From Zonotrichia leucophrys gambelii (lineage: Eukaryota; Chordata; Aves; Passeriformes; Passerellidae): a DNA stretch of 64,000 nucleotides. Position numbers and translations under genes: made by a program. Shown in pieces: positions 63,059 to 64,000 of this stretch. How positions within the stretch are numbered: position 1 is the stretch's first letter; each line of letters begins with the position of its first letter. The DNA is taken from the NCBI RefSeq assembly GCF_028769735.1, contig NC_088173.1, positions 65,983,963-66,047,962 on the forward strand. The letters are read 5' to 3'. Under the pieces are notes generated by a model that was given only the letters and a program-made list of their open reading frames with translations, ran no database searches and had not been told where the DNA came from.

Positions 63059-64000
63059 CTGGTACATTATGCAACATGAAAATTAAACAGGGTGTATGAA
63101 TTATATGACAGAAGCAGATTTCCCTGACTGCTGTAGACAACTTGCAAGTTAATGTTTCCTTTACAATTACATTGGCACATTTGCTGAGAAATCCACTGTT
63201 ACCCACTGCTCAGGAAAGCCTGTCAAACAGCTACCAGTGTTAAAAAGAGGAATTTCCCTTACTTAACCTTTTGAGGAACAAGAGGTTAACAGAAAAGGTA
63301 AATTGTAAATCTTTCCAATTTAGAAAGTGGGACCATTTCAGCAATATTTTCAAGGAAATCTACAGCCAGTGTGTTCCCAGAATTAAAATGGAAAACCTGA
63401 CACCTTTAATAATTTCCTGCCACTGTATAGCTGTCAGCATTGCATGGATTCTATCAACCCAAAAGTTAACTTTCAAGGTTAGGAAACCTTTGCATTCACA
63501 GGCTTTTGGGTTGTTTTTGTACAGTTTTCCTCCCCCTGCAGCCCCAAGATACCTGGCTGAGGAAAGGCAGCACTCTGGGTTTTTTACGGGTTCTTCCTTT
63601 CCCCATAAAACAGGATGCAATAAAGATCTGAACTGGGGACTTCTGCACCACTCCCATAGCTCAAATAAGTTTCCCTTCATGTCAAGTCAAGAGACACAAC
63701 TTTCACTGGGGCTGTGAAGAAGCAGAGTGTGGCTGCAATTAAATCCAGATGCCAAAACAAAAACCAGAGCCCCTCGAGGATGAACACAGTCCCTCCAGGG
63801 GTACACGTGTGTTGTATACAAGACCCAGGTAGAAAGCAATAACCAGTGGCACACATGGTTAAATGGTCTGCTTAAATGCAAGAACCAGGATTAAAATGCA
63901 GGTTTTTAACTCCTTGCCTCATGCCCAACATGCTGTGCCACCCCATCTCTGGGGTAATGTGCTGACCATAATTCAGATTATGGAGGACTGAGGTGATGTT
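63059..64000. other. Right-edge unique sequence
   Basis: No repeat, exon or RNA gene was recognised. The open frames here (148 codons on plus, 106 on minus) overlap one another and show no domain. Confidence 0.5.

Larger units (their letters stand above)
59956..64000 (-). other. FGFRL1: FGFRL1 large intron or upstream region, right edge
   Basis: Unique sequence plus a cluster of plus-oriented CR1 fragments (61298-63058) and a TACA microsatellite (62482-62502). No Ig1 or signal-peptide exon was found up to the window end, so the stretch is assigned to the intron only by inference. Confidence 0.5.

Overview
This window is vertebrate nuclear DNA, almost certainly from a bird and probably a songbird. 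The evidence is avian-type CR1 LINE 3' fragments spread along it and two solo LTRs of a family I associate with passerine endogenous retroviruses. The low coding density also fits. It is not prokaryotic: I see no operons, no rRNA or tRNA genes and no CRISPR arrays.

The only gene I can support is FGFRL1 (fibroblast growth factor receptor-like 1), read on the minus strand and incomplete at both ends. Four coding exons are present in gene order: an 81-bp linker exon (11098-11178), the Ig2 exon (6185-6469), the Ig3 exon (3431-3784), and the start of the last exon, carrying the transmembrane segment and proximal tail (1-209). They join in frame with consensus GT/AG sites, and every junction is phase 1. 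The distal cytoplasmic tail and 3'UTR lie left of position 1. I did not find the signal-peptide or Ig1 exons, so they probably lie beyond position 64000. If so, everything from 11179 to 64000 is one intron of more than 52.8 kb, or its upstream neighbourhood.

Layout: 1-11.2 kb holds the exon cluster, whose introns contain a CR1, a CR1 stub, a CR1 3' tail and a 427-bp solo LTR ending 50 bp from a splice donor. From 11.2 to 64 kb the sequence is intronic: a second solo LTR (12506-12890), a probable further LTR fragment (30.8-31.1 kb), several CR1 fragments (best copy 18834-19498, a cluster at 61.3-63.1 kb), simple repeats, and unique sequence. Within the unique sequence a few short CpG- and GC-dense islands (about 16.0, 24.3, 31.2, 37.5 and 45.0-45.4 kb) stand out from AT-rich surroundings. 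They resemble conserved regulatory elements or an alternative promoter more than exons.

FGFRL1 is a single-pass FGF- and heparin-binding receptor with three Ig domains and no kinase domain. What is visible fits: two Ig domains with their cysteine pairs, basic patches in Ig2, N-glycosylation sequons, a transmembrane helix and a short non-kinase tail. I found no convincing undescribed biological system. The most useful leads are the intron size, the CpG-dense islands, the LTR beside a splice donor and the structural differences between the two LTRs.
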